A DNA stretch of 64,000 bases from Pseudozyma flocculosa PF-1 (lineage: Eukaryota; Basidiomycota; Ustilaginomycetes; Ustilaginales; Ustilaginaceae): positions 440,594 to 504,593 of the forward strand of contig NW_006920874.1 of NCBI RefSeq assembly GCF_000417875.1, read 5' to 3'. The notes under the pieces were generated by a model. It made no database searches and had not been told where the DNA came from. It was given only the letters and a program-made list of their open reading frames with translations. A program made the translations under genes and the position numbers. Shown piece by piece: positions 1-11,387 of this stretch; within the stretch, counting starts at the first letter, position 1, and each line of letters opens with the position of its first letter.

Positions 1-933
1 GCATCGTTGCGGCCGACTGCGACCACGCCGCCGGTGCCCTCTGCCTCTGCACCGCCGTCTGAGCTGTCGGACCAGGTGCTGCCGCCCCCCGTCGTGAGCA
101 ACTCGAACCCCTACTCGACGGCGGCACACCCGACCAGCCACACGGCTGCGGCTGCGGCTGCCGGGGCCGATCGGAGCGTCGTCGAGGCCTACTCTCCGTC
201 TTCGCACGTGCCCCAGATCTTTTCGGCGCAGTCCTACCTGCGCTACCAGGGCGACAAGTTTGTCAAGCGCTTCGACGCCAACTGCTACATTCACCTCACG
301 CGCAAGATGGACTCGCACGACGTGGCCAAGGGGCGGTGGGGGTGGAGCCGATCCGAGCAGGCGCACGGTGCTGGGCAGGGAGGCGGCGGCGGCGGTGGCA
401 GTGTGGCCGTGGTGACGAGGGAGAGGGGCACGGAACCGACGTCGGAGGAAGAAGAGGACGAGGCGCTGGCGCGGGTGCTGGACGTGCTCTCGTCATCGGG
501 CGACGACGACGGCGACGGCGACGGCGCCGCGACGTCCTCTGCGTCGCCTCCGCCGCCGCGGGTGCTGGTGGTTTCGATCGAGTCGGACGGCCTGTTTGCG
601 CCGCCAGAGCAGAAGCTGATCCACGCGCTCATCGAGGGGAGCGAGTTTGTCAACATCGTCTCGCCCGACGGCCACGACGGCTTCCTGCTCGAGTTTGAGC
701 AGATCAACCACCGCGTCGGCGACTTTCTGCGGCGCAACCTGCACGACCTCTACCGCGGCGACGGCGTCGGCAAGGCCGAGTGGGGTCGGTGGTCGGTCGG
801 CTGTCCCGCGCCGGGCAGCGAGGAGGAGAAGAGGGCGGCGGCGGGCGGTGGTGGTGATGGTGCGGCTTTGGGGGGTGCGAATGGCGTCAAGGAGAGCGTG
901 TTTGGCGAGGTCGAGGACGTGACGCGGTGGTGA
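1..933 (+). CDS. MET2: Homoserine O-acetyltransferase, C-terminal part (5' end outside window)
   Basis: Open from the first base; the ORF ends with TGA at 931-933, so the gene starts upstream of the window. The enzyme transfers acetyl from acetyl-CoA to homoserine in methionine synthesis. The C-terminal half of the alpha/beta-hydrolase fold is recognisable: [13 protein letters not shown] and the '[10 protein letters not shown]' stretch typical of MetX/Met2, then [14 protein letters not shown], which carries the family's catalytic Asp, and [12 protein letters not shown] with the catalytic His. Between these lies a long Gly/Glu/Asp/Ser-rich insertion (about residues 115-185 of the visible part) absent from bacterial homologues. 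After the last conserved helix the tail is Gly/Ala-rich. Because the upstream half with the nucleophile Ser is not visible, activity cannot be judged. The next gene on this strand is more than 6 kb away. Confidence 0.85.
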   Translation, partial: ASLRPTATTPPVPSASAPPSELSDQVLPPPVVSNSNPYSTAAHPTSHTAAAAAAGADRSVVEAYSPSSHVPQIFSAQSYLRYQGDKFVKRFDANCYIHLTRKMDSHDVAKGRWGWSRSEQAHGAGQGGGGGGGSVAVVTRERGTEPTSEEEEDEALARVLDVLSSSGDDDGDGDGAATSSASPPPPRVLVVSIESDGLFAPPEQKLIHALIEGSEFVNIVSPDGHDGFLLEFEQINHRVGDFLRRNLHDLYRGDGVGKAEWGRWSVGCPAPGSEEEKRAAAGGGGDGAALGGANGVKESVFGEVEDVTRW

Positions 934-1154
934 GCGCCGTGTCGGTCCGTGGCGACGGCCCCACCTGCTCGTTTGGTCGTCGGAGCGTCTGCGATATGTC
1001 TCTAGACCCGAGGCAGAGGAGTAGAGCAGCAATGGCAACCCTTAGGGCGTCGATGGACCATGCCTTCAACGATCCCTCCTCGGTCTGACCAAGGCGAGGC
1101 GAGGAGAGGGACGCTTCTCCAGCAGGGAGCGAGGCGAGCAAGGGGCGCGTACGA

Positions 1155-1172
1155 GGGGGGGGGGGGGGGGGG
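1155..1172. repeat. 18-G homopolymer
   Basis: Uninterrupted G run in intergenic DNA; exact length is prone to assembly error. Confidence 0.9.
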
Positions 1173-4100
1173 AGGCAGCAGCGAGGGACCGGCAACCTCG
1201 CAGCGCCCCCCTCCTCTCGTCCTATACCCATCTCGATTTCTTGTCCCACTCACCACCCGACGGACGATGCATCGAACGTCCGTTGAGAAAGAAGGTAAGT
1301 TAGACGTCGGCACTGCGCAGTCTTGAGGGCAAGGAGGTAGGGCGACGATCACGGGAAAGGGGAGAGTGAGAAACAGACCGAGTTCCCACATCGCGTCCAC
1401 CGCGTCGGTGCGTCGGTCGGTCGGTCGGGATGTGTCTTCCGCCTTTTGGACGGCGGCCATCCTTCTCTTCTCTTCTCATCATGGCGTGGTACCGGTACCA
1501 GTATGGATGTCGCGCTAACTACCGCCTTCGCCGCTCGATCCTTCTTGCCCTGCCCTGCCCTGCCCTGCCAGGCGCGCACGCCCGGGTTTGGCAGATGCAC
1601 CTGCGCGTTCCGACGGCACCAATCGGCCGAAGCACACGCACGGCTCGCCGGCCGGGGCATGAGATGATGATGGCGAGTGCCCCTAGGCGGTGTACATACG
1701 GTACGCTACAAGCGAGGGCGACGCGATCCCAGCAGCCATGTACAGGACAGAGCAGGGGCGTGCTGAAGCGTCCTCGAGAAGGTCGAAACGCATGTAGTTA
1801 TGGCCATGGGCGGCGGTAGGGCGTAGACGCGAGCAGGATGGGGTGGGGGCGAAGCGGCTGTCTTTCGGGGCAGCATGATCCGCGTCGCCGCCTGGCCTGA
1901 CCTGGCCTGGCCATGCTGCGGGATCCAAGGCGAGGCGAGGCAAGGTGCGACATGGCATGGCATGGCAGGTCCACGTATGGCTTCCGACGGTGCGACGACG
2001 ATGTCGGGATCTCGGTCTCAGCAGCCCCCCACGATGCAGCCTTCGACGACCGCGCCAACCCCAGAGAGACAGGAGAGGAAGATGCGATGGGCACTGACCT
2101 TTTGCCAACTTGCATCCGTAGGGCAGCGCGGCGCGTTGGGGACGGTACGTACGTACGCGTTCGTCGTCGAGCGGCTGGCCACGGCTGCCTGGCGCTGATG
2201 CTCCGACGGCAGGCTGCCTGTTGCGATGGCCGCCTGGCTGCGCTGCGCTGCGCTGGGTCTGCAGCAGCGTCGTCGTCGCCCACGCCGGCCGCGGTCGAGG
2301 CACCGTCTCGGGTTCCTGGTGCCTGCCTTTTGTCCACGCTGATTATTCGGAGCTGCACCTCTCTGGCTGGCGGACTGGCGGGCTGGCGGGCTGGCGAGCA
2401 GACGAGCAGGCAGCGGACCTCGTCGAGCGAGCCACGCACGCCCAATGACCGACCGACCGACCGACCGACGTCTGACCGGCGAACCCCTCGCTGCCCACCG
2501 CTGTCGTCGTCGTCGTCGTCCATCGCCCCCTTCTTCTTCTTCTCTGGTCAACACAGCAAACCGGGCTCACGACTGCCGGGGCCCCGTTGCCGCGCACAGA
2601 GCGAATGGGGAAGCCACCGTCATCGTGGCGCCTGCGATCTTCGCTTCGGCACCGAGGTTCAGGTACCGGTGACCGCAACGCAGCGCGCTTGACGAGGCCA
2701 GAGAAGGGAGGGCAGGCCTGGCAGCGGGTTGGCCGGTAAAGTGGTGTGGCGTCTTTGGGTGGCACTCGACCGAACCGACCCCACCCGCCTCTGGGCTGCG
2801 CCATCGTCCAGAGCGGTACCGATATCGATATCGGTACTCCCTCCCCCTCTTCCCCCGCCAGCCTCGTCAGGCGAGACCTGCTTGGTCGTTTGCCGTCGAG
2901 GGAGGTCCAGTTGCTTGATCCATCGCGACGCGGCGGGGCGCAGGGAAACACGATGGTCGTCTTTCTCCCATCCCCTCGCCTGCTTGCTCGCTTACGGACG
3001 GTCATTTCCCTGATTTGCCTTGCCATCCGATCCCGACCCGGCCCGGCCCTCTTCTGCGTCTCAGAGTGAGTTGAGGCCGTGAGAAAAAGGAGCACGGAGC
3101 GAACTGAAGATCGTCGTCGTCTCGTCCTCGTTCACTCGCGACGTCGCTTGCCTGCTTGCCTGTCTGCTCTTTGTTTCCATCCGCCATGCATGCCGTTGTC
3201 CATCGACCTCGTAGCCGAAAGCATGCCGCTTCAGTACCAACAAACGGCACCTGGTCAGGTGCAATACGAGAGCGGCTAGCGTACCTCGTGTGTATCGCTG
3301 CTGGTCACATGTGAGTGCTCCAGAGGGGGGAATGAGGGAACGGGGGGGCGTGGCCGTGGCAGTGGCCTGCCTACCACCACCTTTTGTTCGCGCAATGCAG
3401 CGCTGCGGCCGGCATTTGGATCCTCCAACCACGTACTGACCATCCCCGCCCACCGCACCTGTGAGCGGCGTGGGGTATATCCGGAGCCAGCAGGCGCCCC
3501 CCTCTGTCGCTCCTTTCCATCTCTTGGCACGTCGACGCTGCGACCTGAGTTCGTGTCGAAACAATCGACTCCGAAGCGACGATCAGAGCAAAGCCGTGTG
3601 CGGAGTACGGACAGGTCGGACACGTCGCTCTTCGCTCTTCGCCTGCCCGTCCGCCCGCTCGCCCGACCTCTGGCTGGCTTTCCATCTGAACACCTCGGAT
3701 CCTGTTGCATTTCATCCTCCGTCTACTTCGGCAAGCTCAAAGGGGCAGGCAAGGCAAGGCAAGGCGAGGCCGTCGCGACCTTCCCATGGTCGGTACGGTA
3801 CGCTGTGGTTGATGAAAACACGGCGACCGGATCGCTCCTCGGTCTGATCTGGTGAGCAGCGACGAGGCGGCGGAGGGCAAGCGACCGGTCGAGCTGCCTT
3901 GGTCTGCGGGGTCGGTGAAAAGCGACATGCATGCTACCTACACAGGCCGGCGACTGGCGCCATATAGCGGCGAGGACAGATAGAGACATCGGCTCCAGAT
4001 GGCGAGTGCTCGTCTCGATGCGGCAGGGTGGACGTGGTGTATGCGGCGCACCGCACCACGGCACAGCACGCCGCCATCTCACTTGTTTGTCTGGCGGACA

Positions 4101-5776
4101 CAGGTGGTGACGATGCTCGCTCCTCCTGACCGACGACGGAGATACAGGTTGGGCCGATCTGGCAGGGCGTAGACCAAGAGGTTGCACCAGACAGGCTGCT
4201 TTCGAGCAACGGAGATCTTGGTCGATCTGTCTCCGTCGCAGCCGTGACAACCCGACCGAGACAGAAAGAAGCAAGGCAAGGCAAGCCACGGCGCCTCCGC
4301 CGCTGTCGTCGTCGTCGTCGTCGTCGTCGGATCAAGAAGCACGGACGAATAGATGTTGCTGTGGCTGCGGCATCCTCGGCGGAGACAGTCGAGAGGGAGA
4401 AAGAGGGGTCAAGCCGCCGTCGACCTTGACCGGACTTGATCTCTTGCTCGGCATGAGCCTGCCTCTATCTCGCTCGCCCACGCCCGCACGCACGCACGCC
4501 GGCGCGCCTACGGACCGACCTGCCGGGCATCTACGGTAGACGTCCACGCCCCACCGCAGCGTCTCGAGCTGGCAGGCAAAGCATGAACGATATGTGTGGC
4601 CTCTGGGTTGGGGCGGCGATAGGACGTCCGAAGCGGGAGCGGTTGGGTCGCGCCGACGCGGGCGCTCGGCGAAGGAGCAGCCAAGGGAAGCGGGCCAGCT
4701 CAGCTCTGGCATACGGCATTGCGACTGTGCTGCGCTGCGCTCGTTTCTCGTTTGGAGCCCGACGCAGGGCAGCGCAGCCGCGCAGCAGCGGCAGCGGGCG
4801 GTACGAGGCTAGGGCCAGGGGCCAGGGCCGAGGCCCCAGTAGTTGCTTCGGCTTCCGCTCTTGCTATGTCCGCTGCCCCGAACCTCCATCGCAACCAACC
4901 GGTCCATTCGTTTTGGCGGTACGGTAGAAGATCGATGTTCTCCATTGACATAGGAGGCGTGAGCAGCCGTCTGCTCTGAACCACGCTTGCAATTGGGCGT
5001 GCGAGAGAGAGAGAGAGCGCACGTACGGGGCGAGGGTGAAGCGTGGGGGAGCGGGGCGGTGAGCAGCGGGTAACTGGCCGCGTGTCGAAGCAAGGCGTTT
5101 GGCGGCGGCGGCGTCGTTGCTTCACCGCCCGCAGGCCCGTACCCGGCGCCTCCGTCAGGCGCCCCCGCCTCGCCTCGTCGGCCCGCGTACAGCTACAGGT
5201 AGGCCAACTTAGGTGTGCTGCTATTGCGTACCCGCCTTCTTAGCTTGGACTCCGGGCGTACGGTTGGCGCTCACGTACTTTGCATCTCACCGAACAAACG
5301 GACTGCGGACGCGGACCGGAGGCAGGCTTCGACCGGACAGGGAAGGGTACCCTTCCTGTAGCTACGCCATCCACAGGCAGGCTAGGGTGCCGACTGGGAG
5401 CTCGCGTGCCATGGAGCCGACTGCCGGACGCCTCTTTTTCCCCCCCTCTTCGTCCTGGCTTGCCACAGAGGGGGAGCAAGGAGGCAGGCCCACAGGCAGG
5501 CCAGGCACGGGCAGGCAGGGCAGAGCCAGGCCCGGCCAGGCCAGGCCAGACCGGCCACACAGAGCAGGCAGGCGGCTCGGCTGGCTTCCCGTCCCGTTTT
5601 CGCTTGCCTGCCCTTTGGCTGCCTGCCCTAGCCGGCCTGCTGCTTGCTTGCCCTGCCCGCTTCGTCACAGGGCAGCCAGCCACGGCGTGGCATGGCATGG
5701 CATGGCCTGGCCTGCATGGCACGCGTTGCATCGGCAGGCAGACGGCGGCTTGCTTGCCTGCCTGCCTCTGGCCTGC

Positions 5777-5807
<31 letters not shown>

Positions 5808-6008
5808 GCTTGCCGCCGTCGGCCTGACTGAACCCTGGTTGCCTCCCCTGCGGCCTCGCCTCCTGCCCCCCGGCCGACGTCTGATTTTTTTTTGTTTCCC
5901 GCGTCGACGTTTGCAAAGGGCAGGCGGGCGAGCGGGCGGGATCCGTCGGCGACCGCCGCTTCCCTTCGACGTTGGTTGTCGTTCTTCGCTCGCTCGCTCG
6001 CCCGCCCG

Positions 6009-6034
6009 CTCTCTCTCTCTCTCTCTCTCTCTCT
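6009..6034 (+). repeat. (CT)13 microsatellite
   Basis: Perfect CT tract in the C+T-rich region upstream of the receptor gene. Confidence 0.95.
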
Positions 6035-7306
6035 GAGCTGCAGGCTGCCCGCCTGCCTGTCCCCAAATGTCGCCGACGTTGCCGTGACACCTCCTCGCTC
6101 TTCTCCGCTCTCGCCCAGGCCCTGGCGCGGCAACCCCTTCCACCCCCCCCCCCCCTTCGGCCATTCCCTCACTCCCCGCTTCCCCCCTTCCTCGTCCTCG
6201 TCGTCGTTCTCGTCGTCGTCGTCGTCCTCGTCCTCGCCATCACCGCCACCGCCACCCGTACCACATTCTCGCCCCTCGACGTCGTATTCGTCGTGCAACA
6301 TCATCGTCGACCACCCATCATCATCCCCATCTCTATTACGCTTCTCGCTCGCCATCGCGCCCTTCGACGCCTTCGCCTCTCCCGACCCTCGTCCCCTAGC
6401 CTGCTGTCGATCCGCGCCGGCAACTATGCAACAGCCTCTCAACCTCTGTTAGCCGCCCTCTAGCGCTATACCCACCGTGCACCAGCCCGCACAAATCGCC
6501 ACTACTCTCCGACCAACGACAAAGGGACCAACCACGCACGCACGCACGCACGCCGGCCACATCCATCAGCGCCCTGGCCGCCTCGCACTGACCCCGCCTT
6601 TGCGCCCGCCGATCCCCTGGCCCTCCGCGCGCGACTGCGACTGTCACATATCGCGCATCTAGTCACCATCTCGCCGCTCCAACCGCCCCTTGACCCTCCA
6701 GCCAGCAGGGTAGAGGGCACCGCCACGTGCACTCGATCTAGTCTCGTCGCAGCAGCAGCAGCAGCGGGCGACTTCCAGCATAGACAACTTCACGGAGCTC
6801 GTCTAACGGACCTTCCACCTCTGCCCTTCCCGGCTCCCCTTGTCCGTCTCCTCGGCGGCTGCTGTATACCAGACTCACTCTCTGCCTCGAGCAGTGATCA
6901 CCGACCGTCGTCACGACCATCGCCGCCGCATCTCCCTTTCCGACATCATCTTGCCTCACGCCCTCCTCGGCGCCTGACTTATTCCAGCTCTTTCTCCGAC
7001 CCCGACCAAGAAGAGCAACCGACACCGCTCTCGACGCTCCTCGACATCCCTATTGATTGACCACAGCTGGCCACCCAACGCGGCGACCCATCGGCGGACC
7101 ATCGCCTCCCTCTCCCCCCTTTCCTCCGCAGATCCTGGCTGGATGACGCCATCACCACGGCCCTCCGCCCTCTCCTTGATCTAGCCCGGCGACAAAGACG
7201 CTTTGCCGGCCACCGATCAAACAGTCTCCTCCGGCTCTCGCTCTGCTCGTGGTGGCCAGCAGCCGACGACGCCATTCTCCGGCACAGGCGCCGCCCGTCA
7301 GCCGCC

Positions 7307-10300
7307 ATGCGGTTGCCCCCGGATCTGACGGCATCGCTGTCCGTGGGGTCCGCCGCAGCCGCTAGGGATGCGACGCACACCTTTTCTCCTGCCACCGACA
7401 CCCCCGCCCTGGTCCGCAGGACTTCGGTCTTTGCCATCCAGGGCATCGGCAATGCTGGCAACATTGTCGACCTTGTCATCTGCCTGCTCTCGTTTTTCGG
7501 CGCCCTCGTCATTATTCTCCCCTTTCTGCTGAGCAAGAGCTCGAGGAAGCTCCGCCACGCTCTTATCGTCGGCCTGGCTACGAGCGACCTAGCGGCAAGG
7601 TGAGATTAGGACATCATGTTCCTCCCGAATCTTGGCTCCGTACCGCGAGCCGGCCGGAAGCAATCACTGACCCTCGTCCCCTTCACGGGTGGTCGCACCT
7701 TCCGTCTCTTCTCTCGCCTCTCTCACCTGCAGCATCGTTGTCATCGTCAGCACCGCCTGCCTCTTGGCCGGCGTGGATCTGGCCGAGACGACGGCGCTCT
7801 GCAGCTTTCTCGGCTATTCGCTCAGCGTCTCGGTGTTTGCCCAGCACCTCTGGAACCTCGCGTGAGCACCCACGGTCCTGTCAAGCCCATTGCATTCGGG
7901 ACTCCTTCTTGCACGCTCGCTAACATCCCTCCCTATGCACCCGGCCACTGCATCTTCCGCCCACGCTACCGCCCACAGGATCGCGCTGGTCACCTACATG
8001 ATCCTCGTGCACCCGCTCTCGTCGTTCACGTTGACGGTCGAGCGCCGCCTGGTGTGGCTCTGGCCGCTCTTCTGGGGCATCGCCTTTTTCGCCCACGGCA
8101 TCGCCTGGATCTGGGCTGACTACGGCTACGTCGGCGGCTACTGCACGCTCAAGAGCGACACCTCGTTCGGCGCCGTCTTCCTCTTTGTCCCGCGGGCCGT
8201 CGTCACCGTCCTCATCATCGTCCTCTACACGCACCTCTTCTTCTTCCTCCGGAGAACCAACCTCTTCAAGGCGGTCTCGAACGTCTCCGGGTCACGGCAA
8301 CGCTCCGGCTCCAAGTCGTCTAGCGGGCAGGCATCTTCGCCCGCAGACGCCGGCGCGCGGAGCGGACACGCTCGGTTGGTCGCCAACGGCGCCACGGCAA
8401 GCGGCGGGACCGTGGGCGACGGCAACTCGTTTGCCACCGCACCTTTTCTCGCCGCATCCTCGGACTCGTCGACGACCGAGGGCGTCTCTGGGTCGTCGAG
8501 CAGCAAGCGATCACTGCGGACACGTTTCCTGTCTGCGGCGTCCGGCAAAAAGTCCGGCGCCGCTGCGAATGGAGGCGGAGACGGCGAGGTCGAGGTGATT
8601 TCGGACGCAGCGAGGCGGACATCGCCACGTCCCGCCACGATCGAGCTGCAGGAGTTTGCTAGCAGCAGCACGCTCAACCAGCGTCACGCGGCTCAGCAGA
8701 TGGAGCACGAGAGCGCCGCCGCTGCGAAGCGAGCAGCTGCCGCAGTCCAGGGTGAAGACCTCGAGGATGCGGCCCGAGAGGCAAGGCGAGCTGAAGCCGG
8801 TGCCGCCGACTTCGCACTGCCAGGGCAGAGCACGGACCAAGACGTTGGGTGGAGCAACCTCCGCCGCGGCTCGGCGACACGGGCAGATCTGCCGTCGCCG
8901 ATCGTGGTTGTCGACTCGCCGCGTTCGAGCACGCAAAATCGGCAGTCTCGCGAGTCCCTCTACCGTTCAAGATCAGCATCGGATCCGCCGGCCTCGGCGC
9001 CATTGCCATCGGGGCTGGCGACCTGGAGTGGCGCTGCGGAAACCGTTCCGAGTCACGCTGCCGATGGCAAATGCAGCGACGGCAGGCGAGTAGAGCAAAG
9101 TGGCATGAGCATGGATGGATCGACGCTAGCATCGGCGCAAGACACTGCCACGTCCTCAGCGGCGCCGCAGAAGAAGTTCGGCGACGGCGCTGGTGCCGAC
9201 AGCTCGCGATCAACAAAAGCCGACGCTGCCCGGGCAGCACCGCCCCGTGGCCCACCACGGAGCCTTGGCCGCAGCCGAGGCGCTGCCGTTGCATCGAAGA
9301 GGCCGTCGACGACCGAGACCTACCAGAAGCGGGAGGTGCGGCCCTCGAGATACCAGGAGACGGGCGAACGGCGCGAAGGATCTTCGTCGCACGCCTACAC
9401 GGTGGGCGGCAGGGCGGGTCGACGGATGCTGATGCGGCGGGCCTCGTTTGGGGATCTGAGCGAAGGCTCCGACTCTGACGAGGACCTGTACAGCTTCCGA
9501 CCCATGCGGCCGCGCAAGGACGTGAGCGACTTTGACATGACGAGTGCTCCGCGGGAGCACCTCAAGCACCTCAACGCGCCCAAGATCTGGGCCAACATGG
9601 GCGAGATGCTGGCCATGGAGGGCGATGAGCCGCACGCGGGCGGCGAGGCGAGGGCCGAAGACGACGCGCACCGCGCCGTTGCGATCCCGATGCCGCCGAC
9701 GGCGCAAGACTTTGAGCAGACGTTGGGCGACGACTGGAGCTGGGGCATGGACGTGACGTCGCCGGGCGAGGAGCCTAGGCGGGAGCGGCACGCCGACCGA
9801 CGCGCTGCTGGGCAGACGGGCGGAAGCCAGCGGAGCCACCGTCTGCTGGCGCACTACCTGCATCGGAGCGAGGGAAGGGCCAGCAAGGGCTCTGGGCATC
9901 GCGGCCCGTCGTGCAGCGGCGGGCAGGTGTCGAGCGACACGACGGCGTCGTCTGGGTCCGACGGCCAAGGCGTCGACAGCCTGGGCAGCACGCTCAACCG
10001 GCAGGCGAGCCTGCTGATGCTGCTGTACCCTGCGGCCTACGTGCTGCTGTTTTCGCTGTCCATTATCCGGATCATCGACGATCTGGCCAACGACCAGGGG
10101 CGCACGCGCTCGCAAGAGGTGCTGCACACGCTGAGCCGCTGGTTCATCTTTGCCCAGGGCCTGCTCGACGCCTTCATCTTCCAATTCATCGAAAAGCAGT
10201 TCCGCAAGCGCATGAAGCGGCGGCGTCGGCGCGCCATGGGCGAGCACGTCGACGACCCCTTCTGGACAAAGGTGGGCCGCGACGCGGCGCGCACGCTGCG

Positions 10301-10445
10301 CCGGTGGCTTGGCCGCGGCGGCGGCGACGAGCGGCCGTCGGCCGAGGCCCAGGAGATGGCCTTTCGGCGCGGGGCGGGTGTCACGTCGACGAGCGGTGCC
10401 ACGTCGGCCAGCCAGCACGATGGCGGCAGCACCAGCCGGCCGTAG
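7307..10445 (+). CDS. Seven-transmembrane G-protein-coupled receptor, Git3/cAMP-receptor-like
   Basis: Three exons read from frame continuity: 7307-7599, 7733-7861, 7979-10445 (962 aa). Hydrophobic helices: TM1 about residues 53-76, TM2 86-112 (joined across intron 1), TM3 joined across intron 2, TM4 'WPLFWGIAFFAHGIAWIW', TM5 'VFLFVPRAVVTVLIIVLY' ending near 233, TM6 'LLMLLYPAAYVLLFSLSII' about 815-838 and TM7 about 860-885. The 'NRQASLLMLLYPAAYVLL' start of TM6 resembles the Git3 C-terminal domain of fungal glucose/cAMP-pathway receptors. The third cytoplasmic loop is about 580 residues, Ser/Ala/Arg rich and probably disordered. Inferred role: sensing an external ligand and signalling through a G-alpha protein to adenylate cyclase; the ligand cannot be told from sequence. 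The start is the first ATG in frame before TM1, preceded by a C+T-rich leader. It could instead belong to another fungal GPCR class. Confidence 0.78.
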
Positions 10446-11387
10446 CAGCCGGGGTCGCTGGTAGGTCGATCTGCGATGTTAGGTAGCAGTAGTAGACGCC
10501 TGTAGCACCTGGTCACCACCGCCGTCGCCATTGTCCCCCCCTTGTCGCCTCTCGCCTCTCGCCTCTCGCTTCCCGCCTTTGCCCACGCCCTCGATCTGAT
10601 ATCCCCCCCCTCTTCCCCCTGTACAACACCACGTCTAGCCCCCCCCTCTCCTGGCCCCAGCACCATCTGTATTTCGAGGAAAAGAATGGAAAGGGGAAAA
10701 GACAACGAGGAGTGCCTACCCTAGCAGATACACAGGAGCGATCGAAAGGGCATGCAATAGCCTGCCTCGGATCATCGACGGTCCAGAAGAGGCGGCGGCC
10801 GGGGGTCGGTGGTTCTTGCTGGCTGAGGTCGTGGTTGTGAGCGTGCGTGCGTGCGTGCGTGCGTGCGCTTGGTGGTCAGGCACGAACGCACGGCCAGGCC
10901 TCGTCTAGCACGCACGCGCGCAAGTGAGCTGGACGGGCCGGGATGGACCCTGCGTTGGCCCTGCATTTCATCCGCCGGCGGCAGGCAGGCTAGGCAGGCT
11001 AGGCGGCGTGGGGCTGGCAAGCCTAGCCAAAGCCAACCAAGGCAAGGCAAGAAGGCAAGGCCAGGTCCACGCCGGCGCTGGCCAGCGTAGGTGGTGCCAG
11101 AGAGACAGTCAGCCAGCCAAGCCAAGCAGGCGGCCAAGGGCCAGGCTGGCTGACTGTGCATCAGCATCAGCATCATCATCACCCTGCCTACCTGCCTACC
11201 GGCCTAGCAGCCTGCTTGCTCTTGCCCTCAGCCGGGGGTCGCGCCGAGGCCTGGCCTGGTACCGGTAGCCAACCCAACCCGTGCACGGCCCACGACCGGC
11301 TCCATCGAGTCGCTTCGCTCTCGACTCTCACCATCGCGCCTCTACCGCCACAACCACGGCAATCACAGCGACCGCAAGACGACCACG
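10446..11387. other. Intergenic, with GCGT microsatellite
   Basis: 3' flank of the receptor and 5' flank of acetate kinase. Contains a GCGT repeat at 10841-10867 and AGGC/GCCA-rich words around 10980-11150. No gene seen. Confidence 0.6.
10841..10867 (+). repeat. GCGT tetranucleotide repeat
   Basis: Nearly seven GCGT units between the receptor and acetate kinase genes. Confidence 0.9.

Larger units (their letters stand above)
934..7306. other. Long gene-poor intergenic region
   Basis: I see no convincing gene here: ORFs are short, occur on all frames and lack recognisable domains. It holds many simple repeats: an 18-G run (1155-1172), GACC repeats (about 2447-2469), GTC repeats (about 4306-4330), GA (5003-5017), GCTT (5781-5807), CT (6009-6034), a 13-C run (6143-6155), ACGC (about 6533-6553) and GCA (about 6743-6760). 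Segments around 3750, 4270 and 5490-5760 are dense in AGGC/GCCT/GGCAT words. From about 6050 to 7300 the plus strand is strongly C+T rich, as expected of a promoter and 5' UTR for the receptor gene at 7307. Confidence 0.6.

Noticed and set aside
5240..6442. Minus-strand ORF (400 aa) and its plus-strand partners in the gene-poor region
   Set aside because: Built from microsatellite translation (repeated AGKQ, ASKQ, RERER); no domain and equal openness on other frames.
9210..10418. Minus-strand ORF (402 aa) opposite the receptor's last exon
   Set aside because: Arg/Ala-rich shadow of the receptor frame with no recognisable domain.
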